Assembly: GCA_030435675.1 (NCBI GenBank)
Contig: CM059624.1
Span: 10,502,769-10,566,768 of the forward strand
Direction: 5' to 3'
Length of the DNA: 64,000 nt
DNA from: Steinernema hermaphroditum
Lineage: Eukaryota > Nematoda > Chromadorea > Rhabditida > Steinernematidae
In this document: positions 49,319-61,290 of the stretch, in pieces
How the letters are laid out: each line of letters starts with the position of its first letter
Numbering within the stretch: the first letter of the stretch is position 1
The notes under the pieces: model-generated
Told to the model about the DNA's origin: nothing
Databases searched by the model: none
The model's input: the letters and a program-made list of their open reading frames with translations, nothing else
Made by a program: the position numbers and the translations under genes

Positions 49319-51107
49319 TCAAAACCGACTCAGGCTACTGTAGAGCTCCGAATCATCGAGGTTATCTTTATACAGTTTCTTCATATCGGCAGTCATGATG
49401 GTCTCGTTCCTGAACCTGTACATGGACTCCAGGCCTGAAATCAGCTTGAACAGCTTCGACAGTCTCGAAACGTAGTTTGTGGTTCTCAGTTCGTTGACGT
49501 AGTAGTTGTGAAGCTCGGTGCTGGCTTCGTCCAGAACCTTTTCGGCTATTTTTTGAGTTTCAGGAGTGAGATCTGGCAGTCCTGAAAGAGAAGTTGGTCA
49601 CGTTAGCTAACTATCTAAACCTACTTTTAACGTTCCACATGCTGTACAAGCACATGTAGACAGTCTCAAAAGTGGTCAATTTGAGCAGTTTCGTAGGCAC
49701 GATGAAGTTGGCGACAGTGTGCTCGTTCACGGCCCTGAAGTGTTTCATGACCTCTCGGTGCCAACGTCGCCCCTCGTCTTCGAGTCCGGGGATGTAGAAC
49801 TCAAAGGTGAGAATGTCGACGGCGATCGTGTCGGTGAAAAGATAGATAGGTCCGGGCACCTCCTCTTCGATGGCCTCGACAGTCCGGGCGACTCTCTCGA
49901 AGGCGAAGAAGTAGCTCCAGAAGTAGGTGAACATCTTGCGCTAAAAGGAATAATTGTTTCAGTTGAGTGGCGTACCGTAATACCTTGTCCTCCAGGGGCA
50001 GAGCAGCGAACTGCTGGCACTCCATGGCCCACTTGGCTATCCTCTCCATCTGCTTGTTCATAAAGTAAGAGTAGATTTGGAAGTTAACTTCGCGCTCTAT
50101 TCTGGCTCTTCGAATTCCACCGGGAATAATCTCGTAGTACCCCCTCAAAAGGGACTGTATCGGCGTTTCCACTCTGTGATGCGGCCAGTAAGGCTACAAG
50201 ACGTGATGTTAAGGTCACTTCAAAGTTCTTCATACTTGATCGAGTATCTGCATCACTTTCTGCATTTGTCCTTCGGTGTCGTGCTTCATTTCGTAGCCCT
50301 CCACAACCACTGTAGGGAGATCTTCGATGGCCACTTGTTCTCCATCTATGTCCACGTAGCTAAGGGAACGATGGCTGGCATCTGAGCTAGACGACGTGGA
50401 GTCCACAGACAAGGGAGTCTCTTCTTTTTTGGGTTTCACTCCTTCCATGTTCATCCCAACGGTCCTGCACCGATTATACCGACACAGACGGCAGTTGTAG
50501 GGTGCATCTGTGGCGTAAAGGGTTAGTCAAACAGTGTGAGCTGCCCTGTAGCCCTATTGTATGGTCACGTGCATCAGATGATAACACAGTGTGATAGAGT
50601 GTGTGATTCTTGGTGCGAGTAACACGAAGAACCACTTCGATGCGGAAGGAAAAGGAAGTCATGTCACACTTAGTTCCTGGTACATCACTTGAAAGGACTC
50701 AAAATATAGAGATCTTTGAGCATGTTACTTAATTCTGAGATATTATCCACATATGGTTCTCTCTGTTCAACTGAACTCAACCCCTTATCAGTTCTACCGA
50801 TCAAGTAATACATAAAAAGTGACCTCCGTAAGTGGCTAAAGCCACAAACAAAAGTGCAACTCGTACGTTTATTCTCTCGAACACTACACACAGAAATGAC
50901 ATAAAACGACTCACTTTTGGAAACATCGCATTCGAACGTATCGCTGCGGCACTTATAGCGGTGGGCGCATTCGGCCGAACGTCGGAAGAATGCGGCACAG
51001 GCGCGACAGGAGATCACCTGGAAGTGGATGCCGTGTGCGTCGGCGCCACACACCTGGCACAGCTTCTCGCAGTCGCCGAGACGAAGTGCGGGAGGCGACG
51101 AGGACAT
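49319..51107 (-). CDS. Nuclear hormone receptor (417 aa), exon 1 nearly identical to that of the next gene
   Basis: Five exons (minus): 51107-50915, 50507-50236, 50193-49984, 49940-49625, 49581-49319. Finger 1 [21 protein letters not shown], finger 2 CRLCRYNRCRTVGM. The hinge contains SYVDIDGEQVAIEDLP, shared with the next gene. LBD: AKWAMECQQFAALPLEDK, AFERVARTVEAIEEEV, LKLTTFETVYMCLYSMW, TELHNYYVNELRTTNYVSRL. Exon 4 is nine bases longer than in most relatives. Intron 1 is 407 bp. The CTTCAG acceptor abuts the ATG. TTCGATCAAT at 51159-51168 is a degenerate form of the upstream motif. Confidence 0.92.
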
Positions 51108-51242
51108 CTGAAGCGGCGAATCCGGGCCTTAGAAGTCGAGCGACAATGGGCGCCGTGTTCGATCAATGGCGGCGACGGGCGGGGCGTTTCGCGCCACCGA
51201 CGTCACCCGACCGACTCAAAGTACATTCTCTGAAGTTGGTCT
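50910..51242 (-). repeat. Promoter plus DBD exon block, copy 1
   Basis: About 330 bp matching 53735-54067 with roughly five substitutions, covering the intron donor, exon 1, the start codon, the trans-splice acceptor and about 135 bp upstream. Flanking sequences on both sides are unrelated. Confidence 0.92.
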
Positions 51243-51862
51243 GCAACATCCGTGCAAAGATCGAGGAAGCGCCGGCAACTCAGTTATCGTTTTCCGTTCA
51301 GCAGACCTGTGTTTGAGCACTTTTTATCAAGTCGATCCTTTTTTTTGTGCTACACTACTGGAAATGTGATTAGAAATATGTTATTTGATCGTTTAATGTG
51401 TATTTCGAGTATTTCAGCTCTAAATCACATGCAATGAAAATCTCCTAAGCAACGCCTAGGGAAGCCAGTCACGCACTCGAAAGCGATTGAAACATGTTTT
51501 ATGTGTTCAGCTGTGTGCACTTTCGCGTGAAAACGAAGTGGTTGTTGAAGCAGGCAGGAACTTGTGAGCAATGATTGAATGGGAATATTCGGAGGACTTT
51601 AGAGGGGCATGGACTTCCCAAATATGATCGATATGCTTAAATTTTGAGTGCCTACTCTTTAACATGCGAGTTTTTGTATTGAATTGAAAATTATTCATCT
51701 GGGGATACTTCGATTTCGTTAGCCGAAGAGATGAGCTCTTTTGCAAATAGGAAGTGTCGCCTCACGCGGTTAACTTCTTGTCCTTCTTACGTCGGGTAAC
51801 GTTTCCATTGAAGAGTCAACTCTTGATGAGGTAAATGTTTACTCATGCTGGCAATACAATGA
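51108..51862. other. Intergenic between NHR genes
   Basis: The first 135 bp belong to the duplicated promoter block. The remainder is AT-rich with no recognised feature. Confidence 0.5.
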
Positions 51863-53932
51863 CTACAGAATACTTGCGTTGAACTCCGAATCGTCTATGT
51901 TACTCTTCCAGAGTTTCTTGAGATCGGCCCTGATATTCTCTTCTTTTCGAAACCTGTAGATCGACTCCAGTCCCGACAGAAGCTTGAACAATTTCGATAA
52001 TCTCGACACGTAATTCGTCGTTCTCAGCTCGTTGATGTAGTAGTAGTGCAGTTCTGAACTGGCTTCGTCCAGAATTCGATCGGCGATTTTGTACGTTTCG
52101 GGGGAGAGATCAGCGAGTTCTAAATGATGACGATCTGTTTGCATGAAGTAGAAGCTCAACCTACTTTTTACATTCCATATACTGTAGAGGCACATGTAGA
52201 CCGTCTCGAAGACGGTTAGATTCAAAAGTTTCGTGGGAACTATGAAGTTCGTGACGATGAGCTCGTTGACAGCCCGGAAGTGGTTCATGAACTCCCGATG
52301 CCACGTCCTTCCCTCGTCCTGCCAACCGGTCATGAAGAATTCGACGTTGATGATGTCCACGGCGATTGTGTCAGTGACAAGATAGATGGGCCCGGGATTG
52401 TCTTCTTTGATGGACTGTATTGTTCTTGCCACTCGCTCGAAGGCGAAGACGTAGTTCCAGAAGTGACAGTACATTTTACGCTGAATTGACATCGCTATAG
52501 TCGGCTGAGGAGTTCTACTGTAGTACCTTGTCTTGTAAAGGCAAAAGTGCGAACTCTCGGCACTCCATGGCCCACTTCGCCAACGTTTGCATTTGTTTTC
52601 TCATGAAATACAGGTAGATTTGGAAATTGAGTTCGTGTTGGACTCGCGCTTTCCGTGGTCCGTGTGGAAACATGCTGTGATAGCCTCTTAAGAGGGACTG
52701 CATTGGCGTTTCCCGCACACTAAGTGGCCAACAGGGCTAAACAAGGCTACTGTTCAGAATCAGGGTCCCTTTGTGCGGATACCTGGTCAAGAATCTTCAT
52801 GATTGTCTCCATCTGTCCTTCAACATCGTATTTCATCTCGTGGCCTTCCACTTGAACCACAGGAAGGTCCTCAATGGGTATTTGTTCTCCGTCGATGTCG
52901 ACGTAACTCTGAGGGGGTGGGGTCATCTCGGACGTGCATGGGCTCGAGTCCACCTCCATAGGAAGGGATATTTCGTCTCTTCCTTTAAGCTTCAGACCCT
53001 CTATCGTCATGCCCACTTCTGTACACCGCTTGTAACGGCACAGGCGGCAATTATAGGGCGCATCTATAAATATATCGATTTGTAATATACTGTATTGAGT
53101 ATCCATAATATAAGAAAGTATTCCGAAGTGAATAGTGAAATAATTGGGTCATCGATATATCAATCGTTTCGCTTATATAATAGGAAATTTAAAAAATAAA
53201 ACCTTCGTTTTCTTATAGATTCTGGTCTCCAACGCTGGAATGTGGATTGATGTTACAAAAAACAAAATTTGATTCTCTACTCAAAGCTTCTTTCCAGTTG
53301 TCTTCTACTCAGAATATGATCATAACTCGTACTTTCCCGTGTCTATGACCTATTTACGACTTGCACTCTACAGTCTTCGCTTTCTATTGGTCACCGTCGT
53401 GATCTTCTTCCATCGCTCGCTATCACCACGGTGACTCTTCTCTAATATAAACACCTCCCGTTACTCTCACAGACCCACTTTTCTCTATCAACTGTCGCAC
53501 ATCTGATGTACTCGTGCGATCGATGGCGTCGTAAACTAGTCGTCCTTTGGACTAAGTATAATAGGAGTAACGGCAAATCAAATCGACTAACGCATAGCAT
53601 TGTTCCTTGAACAAAAGCGCAAATCTTTTGTCAATAGAGCTCAAAGGAACAAGGCTAGAAATGATCCATATGAGGATGGCCAAAACGAGTTTAGTCAGTC
53701 TATGGTAACATAACACGACGGTAACTTAAAACGACTCACTTTTCGAAACATCGCATTCGAACGTATCACTGCGGCACTTATAGCGGTGGGCGCATTCGGC
53801 CGAACGTCGGAAGAATGCGGCACAGGCGCGACAGGAGATCACCTGGAAGTGGATTCCGTGTGCGTCGGCGCCACACACCTGGCACAGCTTCTCGCAGTCG
53901 CCGAGACGAAGTGCGGGAGGCGACGAGGACAT
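51863..53932 (-). CDS. Nuclear hormone receptor (418 aa), paralogue sharing exon 1 with the previous gene
   Basis: Five exons (minus): 53932-53740, 53063-52783, 52736-52527, 52480-52165, 52119-51863. The DBD exon product is the same as in the gene ending at 51107 ([21 protein letters not shown]). Exons 2-5 have diverged: finger 2 CRLCRYKRCTEVGM, hinge YVDIDGEQIPIEDLP, LBD AKWAMECREFALLPLQDK, AFERVARTIQSIKEDN, LNLTVFETVYMCLYSIW, SELHYYYINELRTTNYVSRL. The two receptors should therefore bind the same DNA site while differing in ligand domain. Intron 1 is 676 bp, AT-rich and unrelated to its counterpart. Confidence 0.92.
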
Positions 53933-54067
53933 CTGAAGCGGCGAATCCGGGCCTTAGAAGTCGAGCGACAATGGGCGCCGTGTTCGATCAATGGCGGCGA
54001 CGGGCGGGGCGTTTTGCGCCACCGACGTCACCCGACCGACTCAAAGTATATTCTCTGAAGTTGGTCT
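53735..54067 (-). repeat. Promoter plus DBD exon block, copy 2
   Basis: Counterpart of 50910-51242. The few differences include one intronic or exonic base near the donor and one in the upstream GCGTTT(C/T)GCGCC stretch. Similarity stops abruptly after GAAGTTGGTCT. Confidence 0.92.
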
Positions 54068-54581
54068 ATCGATGAAAGGGAGGGAGGCGCTTGATCAACG
54101 GGAATTATGGCTGTCATGTTTATCCGCGTCTGGGCGGCTAAGGGCATTTCCTCGTCCAAGTTTACACTAAAAGGCTGTAATTCTAAACCACGAGACATTC
54201 CACAGAATTCACCCATAGATAAGAGGTTTTGCAAGCAATAAAAAACGTTTGTGCTTTGTTTGATAGAAGCTTATTAACACAAACATATGGAACTCGCAAA
54301 GGCCTGCACTCAGCACGTACTCGATGGTAAACAATACACGTTTGTATAGTCAGCTGACATGGCTGCTGCACGTGAAAAGTGCTTGTGGACGATTTCTGGC
54401 AATCAATTATTAACTTGGCGCTGAAGAAGACTTTGAGCTGGGTCATTCTGAAAAGACGATCTCCATTCAGTCATTTGTTTTTGAGTCTCCAAAGGGCTTC
54501 TCTATGGAGAGAGGCATAAAGGGGAACGTAAACACCTCTTTCCGAGGCAATGGCACTCAACATTCAACCCATTTATTCAAA
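54068..54581. other. Intergenic between NHR genes
   Basis: No gene recognised; TTTATT at 54572-54577 is the minus-strand AATAAA of the next gene, five bases past its stop. Confidence 0.5.
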
Positions 54582-56167
54582 TCAAACGTCCTTTGAGAAA
54601 TCCTTGAATGCCGAAAAGTCCGAGTCATCGAACTCGTTCTTGTAGATCTTGCAGAGGTCGGCTGTGATTAGCTTGTCCGTCCTCATCGCGAGCAAACTTT
54701 CTATCCCCGAAATAATGTGGAAGAGCTTCGATATCCTCGTCACGTAGTTCTTGAGTCTCAGCTCGCTGATGTAGTACTCGTGGAGCTCGTCGCACGCTCC
54801 TTCAATGACCGCGTCGGCGATTTCGTGTGTACGTGAGGAGAGTCCCTGAACCTCTGCAAAGGACGATATCCATGGAAACGCACAAGGGTCGACCTTACTT
54901 CTCACGGACCAAATTTTGAAGAGACATAAGAAGGCGACTTCGAAAAGAGTCGGATTCATCGCCTTCATCGGCGCCACGAAGTTGCGCATCATGGACTCGT
55001 TGAGGGGGTGGAAGTGAGCATTCATCTTTTGGAGCTGTTGCTCGTCGACGTTAGGGAGAAAATACTCGAAATGGAGGAGATCAACGGCTGTGCAATCTGT
55101 GTAGAGGTAGAGTTCGGGAGGACAGTTCGTGCCGAAGAGGTCGATGGTACGAGCGCATCGCTCCAGGAGATATATTGCATTCCAGGAGTTACAGTACATC
55201 TTGCGCTAAATCGGATGTGTTAGGCGTTAGGCACTAAGCTGTCTTTTAAGAGTTCCTTATTGAAAAAGAGTTGATCTGACCGTCGCTCTTAAGGAAGATG
55301 ATATTCTTCTAAATCCAGTATTTTGACTGTAATTTTTTGTTTATGCTATACCAAATGGGAATCCCGGACCATCGGCCAAAGATCGCAGAGGGAATATTGC
55401 CCACATTAATCCCCTAGCGACGTGTTATAAACGACCCACCTTGTCTTCCAGAGGTAGGTGCACATATTCTTCACATTCCATAGAAAATCTGGCAATCCGT
55501 TCCATGTACACTTTCGCGTACCATACTATGACACGGAAGTCGATTTTCTCGCTCATTTTGATAGTCTTCCTTCTGGATTCTTCCAGCATTGCCCCGAGCG
55601 CCCTCACCGCTGACTGCAAAGGGGTCTCTTTTGCTCGGATGTGCGACGAAAAGGGCTGAAAAGAGAGTTGTCCTTCGGTTAATTCGCCGGTTTTCACCAC
55701 CTTCTCGAGTATTTGAACGATACTCGACATCTGCGCTTCAGTGTCGTATTTGAACTGATGCCCTTCTACAGTAACCTCTGGCAAATCCTCCTCCACGATG
55801 CTGTCTTCGTTCGCCATTTCCCCCGAAGACCTATCGATATCCGGACATCCTGCGTCGTATCGAATTCCGCGATAGGGCAGCCCGTCGAGAGTCATCCCGG
55901 CTCGTCTGCATCGCGCAAAGCGACAACTCCGACAATTGACTAAAATCCAATATAGGCTCGGAATTTGATTTCCAGAAACTCACTGGTCTTGAGGTTACAG
56001 TTTCCATTACCCTGTCGGCACGTGTACCGCCTGCTTTCGGCCGACGATCTCCTGAAGAAGGCTGCACATGCCCTGCACGAGGCAACGCGGAAGTGGATGC
56101 CGTTGGCCTTCGCCCCGCACACCTTACAGAAGCAGTTGCTGGTCCCGTTCTGCTCCGCCAGAGACAT
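54582..56167 (-). CDS. Nuclear hormone receptor (405 aa) with a stop-free 45-bp intron
   Basis: Five exons (minus): 56167-55984, 55939-55701, 55655-55440, 55205-54899, 54853-54582. Fingers CKVCGAKANGIHFRVASCRAC and CRSCRFARCRRAGM. LBD: ARFSMECEEYVHLPLEDK, LLERCARTIDLFGTNC, MNPTLFEVAFLCLFKIW, DELHEYYISELRLKNYVTRI. The segment 55700-55656 sits exactly where relatives have an intron and has GT...TTTCAG ends, but is 45 bp with no stop, so retention would add VVKTGELTEGQLSFQ without breaking frame. ATCGAT at 56195-56200 is 28 bases upstream of the start. Confidence 0.9.
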
Positions 56168-56194
56168 GTCTGAAAGGAGCGCATAACGAAGCGA

Positions 56195-56200
56195 ATCGAT
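56195..56200. promoter_or_regulatory. ATCGAT motif, 28 bp before the NHR start at 56167
   Basis: Found within GCGAATCGATCGACGCGAG. Confidence 0.5.
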
Positions 56201-57688
56201 CGACGCGAGACTGGCGGTGTCTTTTTACGTCTGTACTTCCCTCAGAAGGACAACTGTACTTTGGAGAAGACCGGGCGTTCGTGGTGGCGCTTAAGTCATA
56301 TTTAATGCTTTCATTCTAACTTCATTTAGAACCACATGTACTTTCGAGTAAAACCATATGTGTAATTAAGCACTTCCGCGTGCGGCTAATACAAGCGGAG
56401 GTTCTTTCTCGTTGAACGCGTCAATCACAATGTACACCCTATAGTGCAGACCTAGCGGGGAAGGGGAGATAAACACTGCCGGCTGCTTTCAGCCGCTCGC
56501 TGGATTCCTCTACTTGGCCCTCTACACATATATTACTCACGCGAAATTAATTTTAATCTCTTTCGAAATCTCCCGATGCACTTTTGAAGCGATGAAAGGA
56601 AAAAACGCCTCGGGTCATATGAGCTACGCACGCAGAACAGAGTATGATATGCATCCAAGATGGTCTCATAGCGATCTGTACAAGCTACTTGGAGGCAGAC
56701 CTGTTGATAGATCGTCACATATGTAAAAAAGTGAACTAGAGTAAACTGTATTTACAATCAAACGTTTTCAATCACGCCTAAGGAATGCTACAGTACAGAA
56801 AATAACCACCTTCCCCACTTTGAGGACAGCGAGCAGACATGCAAGCTCACTGCGGCGTCCTACTTCCTCGACTGACTATGACTCAAAGAGAACTCTGCTC
56901 TCATTAGCCTCAGCTAATTAGTTCCTATGTCTGCAGAAATGTCGACCAACCGCATACGGCGGCGAGAAAAGAAGCTGGAGACAAGGAACTTCTTATTGTC
57001 GCATTTTGATGCGCTTGGGTGAAAAGAAAAATAACAGTGATTAGCAGAAGTGAAAAGCGCACTATACCAGACGTTTAACAGAAATGTTCACTGAATCAAA
57101 TGCGGCAAGAATCTAATACCGATATTTGTGTAAGAACCTACAAACTTGGGTGTCCATCAGCCGGCGGAATTCAACTACAAACTTCCACTACGAACGGAGC
57201 CGTCTGAATTACGATAAAATCTACGATAAAGATATAAATCACTTGCTTTATTAGGATTGTGGCGAAGAAAATTAGAAAAGGCTAACGTCCCACATGTCCT
57301 GACCTTGGGGAACGAGTCAATTTAGGATTAAGTGCTAAATTGGTTCGCCGGAAAAGCGCAGTCACATAAGCATTCCTTCGAAAATCACGGCAGTTTGTCT
57401 ACGAGATTTTAGATATCAGCGAAGAGAAGCACCCAAAAGCAAAAAACAACGCCCGATCTAATTTTGATCTGTCGGCACTTTCACTCTCTGGGACTACTAT
57501 ATCAGAAATCTTTTTCGGACTGCACTTTTAGTTCAGTTAGATACTCTCTCTTTCTCATATCTCGTATTCTGTTCTCTCTTCTGACGCGAACGACTTTTTC
57601 TGTAATGAATGTCGCAACTTTCCGAATGCACTTTTCGAACGATCGCACGTTCTCCGTGACGTCACCTCTTTTCCCCGTTCCGCTATTG

Positions 57689-57694
57689 ATCGAT
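57689..57694. promoter_or_regulatory. ATCGAT motif, 19 bp before the NHR start at 57713
   Basis: Found within GCTATTGATCGATTCTC, immediately before the trans-splice-like acceptor. Confidence 0.5.
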
Positions 57695-57712
57695 TCTCTT
57701 CTTTCTTCAGCG

Positions 57713-59078
57713 ATGTCTTTGGCGGGAGACAAAGACGACCGGATCTGTCAGGTCTGCGGGAACATCGCTCACGGGATCCACTTCCATGTGGTCTCCTGTA
57801 GAGCCTGCGCCGCCTTCTTTCGACGTTCGGCCAAAGACGGAGAGACCTATCGCTGTACTCGGGTAATGAAGGAATGTGATGTGACCAGAAGTATGCAGAA
57901 GAGACTCTATACTGGGATAACTTCTATTCTATGTAGACAGCTGTCGTTATTGCCGACTGCAGAAATGCAAACAACTCGGAATGAATCTCGATCGCCTCGA
58001 AGGAAAATACCAAAAACAGAAGAAGGTCGTCGAGAACGAACCAAATTGCAGCAGTCCCCCAGATAGTGTCGTCGACGACGGCAGCCTTCCCTCTGTAGAC
58101 GTGGAAAGTCACAATTTCAAGTATGATGCCAACAGCCAGATGCTCAAAGTCCTCGGAATACTCAACGAGGTACGCCGTCCCATGCATTGCTAATCAAATG
58201 GGGTCAGTCTTCTAGAAATCGACTATCAAACACTTCGATTCTTGGTCCCTTCCTCAAGGCGTACGAAGGAATGATTCCTAGAGGAACACCCGAGAAGATC
58301 CAAATTGCAGAAACCGTTAACTTTCGTCTCTATCTAAAGTTCAAGAATGAACAGATGGAAAGGATAGCTAAGCTGACAATGGAATGTGGCGAGTTCGCCA
58401 GGCTTCCACTTGGGGACAAGGTATCTCATCTTGTGAAAACGTTCTCTAAAAGCCTCTTAAGAGAAAGATGTTCTGCAACTTCTGGCCGTATGTCTACTCG
58501 TTGGAGAGATGCGCGAGGACCGTCGAATTCATGGGACCATCCTGCTCGACAGAAATCAACCTCTTGACCGACAAGATCGCCGTCGATTGGCTCAGATTCG
58601 AATACTCATTCCCGGACATCTGCGATGAGGAGCAAGTGAAGGCGATAAACGCCCACTTCCAGACCTTCAACAAACTCAATTATGATACCTTCATCGCTCC
58701 TATGAGAAGACTGAAAGTGAAAGCCATGGAAGTCATCTACCTGTGCCTCTACAAAATGTGGAATGTGGACAGTTAGTGTCCACTTCCCGGGCAAATATTA
58801 ATGCGTTTACTTTAGAGATAGACGATATCTCAGCGGCCACCAAAAACGTCGCCATAAGAGTGATCGAAGAGGCAAGTACCGAGCTACACACTTTTTATAT
58901 TGAAGAGCTAGGGACGAACAACTACGCGGCGAGAATATCAAAACTTTTCGCCCTGTTGGAAGGCTTGAACGCGAGCTTTCGGTTCAGAAGAGATCTCCTG
59001 GTGAAGGTGGACGCGTTCAGGCTGTATAACAATGAACTGAACCAGTCGGAGTTCAATAATTTTTCTAAGTACTGTTAA
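57713..59078 (+). CDS. Nuclear hormone receptor (398 aa)
   Basis: Five exons: 57713-57890, 57937-58169, 58208-58420, 58462-58771, 58816-59078. Fingers CQVCGNIAHGIHFHVVSCRAC and CRYCRLQKCKQLGM. For exon 3 the acceptor at 58207 (GTCAG) rather than 58215 was chosen because only it leads in frame into ILGPFLKAYEGMIPRGTP. LBD: AKLTMECGEFARLPLGDK, SLERCARTVEFMGPSC, LKVKAMEVIYLCLYKMW, TELHTFYIEELGTNNYAARI. A TTTCTTCAG acceptor lies two bases before the ATG, and ATTGATCGATT at 57685-57695 just upstream. Confidence 0.9.
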
Positions 59079-59444
59079 GTGCTTTACTATAGGATAAATG
59101 GATGAATGTCTTATGCCAGTAATAACTATTCATATGATCATGTTCAATTTCAAATACATCCAAAATACCTCGCTTAAACAACTTACTATACATCACTATT
59201 CTAAAAATAGGGACGGTTTTGTATATATATCAATAGGAAAACTGTTCGTAATACGCCCTTTACGTGTGCGTATACCTTCCTTCTCAGCAAACCTTCCAAT
59301 TGCTTTGCTGTTTATCGGGGCGGTACCAAAAGTACACCTCTCAGCCAAGTATATATAGTGCAGTGAGTCAGGTGACTTGTTTTGGGACCCTTCCCATGGT
59401 ACACAGCGCTTGTTTTCGTCCATTTCCAGTCGTTTGGTTTCAGC
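59079..59444. other. Intergenic, 5' flank of the next NHR
   Basis: AT-rich; no gene. CAGTCGTTTGGTTTCAG ends one base before the next start codon and is a likely trans-splice acceptor. No ATCGAT motif seen here. Confidence 0.45.
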
Positions 59445-61061
59445 ATGGAACAACAATGTTTCTCACAGGCGGACGAGCAAGAACCCAGATGTCTCGTGTG
59501 CGGCGCGGAAGCGCACGGAATCCACTTCCAGGTGAACTCGTGTCGCGCTTGTGCTGCCTTCTTCCGGAGGGCCATCGAAGGAGGAGAGTGCCGCTACAAG
59601 TGCCGACGGGCTCAAAACAATTGCGATGTTTCTAAAGGTGGGCATATCGGTCATAGAACCCAATCGTACAACTATCGTACAAGGCGTCAGCTAAAGGTTT
59701 TTTTAGATGCAACTCATCCATGTCGTCGATGTCGATACGAGAGATGCAAGCAGGTCGGAATGGCCATAACCCGTTAGTTATTTCCTAACTTTTTTAAAAA
59801 GTCTTTGTGTATGATGCCTTCGATCGATTCCGTTTCTCTTCTGAATATCTTCTTGGCGAAAAAGCCGGGCTTCGTCATGTGGTTTTATTGCCCTCACAAC
59901 CTCTCTTCCCCTCTTTAGTCAATGTCTCTGTCGGTGGTGAATGAAATGAAATTCCAGCTACCTCCCATATCCGTACCTGTCGACACGACAATTCCCATAC
60001 CACTGGAACTCCAGCTAGCAGACCAAAGCTGTCTAGTGACAGATTAGCTTCCTATCCTAACCAACCGGCAGAAGTCGTCTTTGAGGGACAGAAGTTAAAC
60101 TTCAAGGCGGAAAACATAATAGGTCAAATAAAGGAAGTTCTTTACGATGTAAGCGTGGGATGTTTTCCAATTTATTCGTGAATTTAGTCGAAACCCAGTA
60201 ATCCTGCCTTCAAACTAGCAGGGGTCAGATTGACTCCGATGCAGTCGTTGATACAAGCCTATAGCACGATGGTACCTGGCGGGCCGAAGAACATCGAGTT
60301 ATTGACAGTCATGGATACGAGGATTCTCAACTTCTTCCAGTTGATGACAAAGCGGATCGCTGTTTGGATGATGGCGTGCCAGGAGTTCGCAGAACTGCCC
60401 ATGGAGGATAAAGTAAGCACGTTAGAACTACCTCGGATCTTCGCAAAGCATTTTAGTGGAAAATCTACGTCAACTTCTGGCCTCACATGTTCAGCGTCGA
60501 AAGAGCGGCCAGGACAATCGAATTTCTTGGTGTCGACGCACCGCCTAATATAATTCTACTCAATGATACGGTAGCCATCGACATCCTGAATTACGATTTT
60601 GTGGTTCCCAATATGCCACTGAACAAGCAGAAAGGGGTCCGAGAGCTCTTCAAAGCTCACGACGAAGCGATCGCTTCGCACTTGATCGCGCCGATGAAGG
60701 CGCTGAACATAACCACCCCTGAAGTCGTCTATCTCTGCATCCAGTTGATGTGGACCATCCACAGTAATACCGTACCCAACTACCAACTAGTATGAATGTT
60801 TGTTCAGAAGTGAAGGGTCTCTCTGAAAGCACATACGAAACGGCGTCACGAATCTTGGACCAAACCGAGCATGAAATACACAACTACTACGTTGCAGATA
60901 TGCGGATGGAGAACTACGCTTCAAGATTAGCGAAGATTGTGAAGTTGATGTCGGAATCCGACAGCTTGTACAGACAAAGGAAAGATGCTTCGCTAACTGG
61001 TGACTTGTTTGGTATTTTCAGCTCGGATCTGCATGAATCTGAGCTCAATGGTCGTGACTGA
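59445..61061 (+). CDS. Nuclear hormone receptor (411 aa)
   Basis: Six exons: 59445-59637, 59707-59772, 59958-60148, 60188-60412, 60457-60763, 60808-61061. Fingers [21 protein letters not shown] and CRRCRYERCKQVGM; finger 2 sits alone in a 66-bp exon. For exon 3 the acceptor at 59957 (ATTCCAG) gives an open hinge; the earlier CTCTTTAG at about 59920 would run into stops. Intron 2 contains ATCGAT at 59823-59828. LBD: VWMMACQEFAELPMEDK, SVERAARTIEFLGVDA, LNITTPEVVYLCIQLMW, HEIHNYYVADMRMENYASRL. AATAAA at 61076-61081. Paralogue of the gene at 62475. Confidence 0.88.
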
Positions 61062-61290
61062 TCATATTTCTACACAATAAAACCGATTTTTGTAAGATAT
61101 CATGTATTACTCTGGACCGTTCCCTTGAGAAATTAGTTCCCTCTAAAATAGTTTTTACACCTACTCGCCGAAGAAGGACAGGTTTCTTTCGATTAGATCA
61201 AAGATTGCGGTTCTTGTTTACCACAATGAGCTAAAAGACATTGTAGAGGAAGTACAATGTCAAGAGGCGTCTCATTAAGTGACTTTTCAC

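Larger units (their letters stand above)
56168..57712. promoter_or_regulatory. Divergent intergenic region between minus- and plus-strand NHR genes
   Basis: Both edges carry the ATCGAT motif (56195-56200 for the minus gene; 57689-57694 for the plus gene). The middle has no recognised gene. This is where the array switches strand. Confidence 0.5.

Noticed and set aside
52280..52489. Plus-strand frames lying opposite NHR LBD exons (here and at 29962, 41908, 49719, 58606)
   Set aside because: Mirror frames of conserved coding exons; they recur wherever the LBD is present and lack start or splice context.
59902..59957. Acceptor CTCTTTAG near 59920 for exon 3 of the NHR at 59445
   Set aside because: All phases from that acceptor reach stops before the conserved hinge; the acceptor at 59957 keeps the frame.
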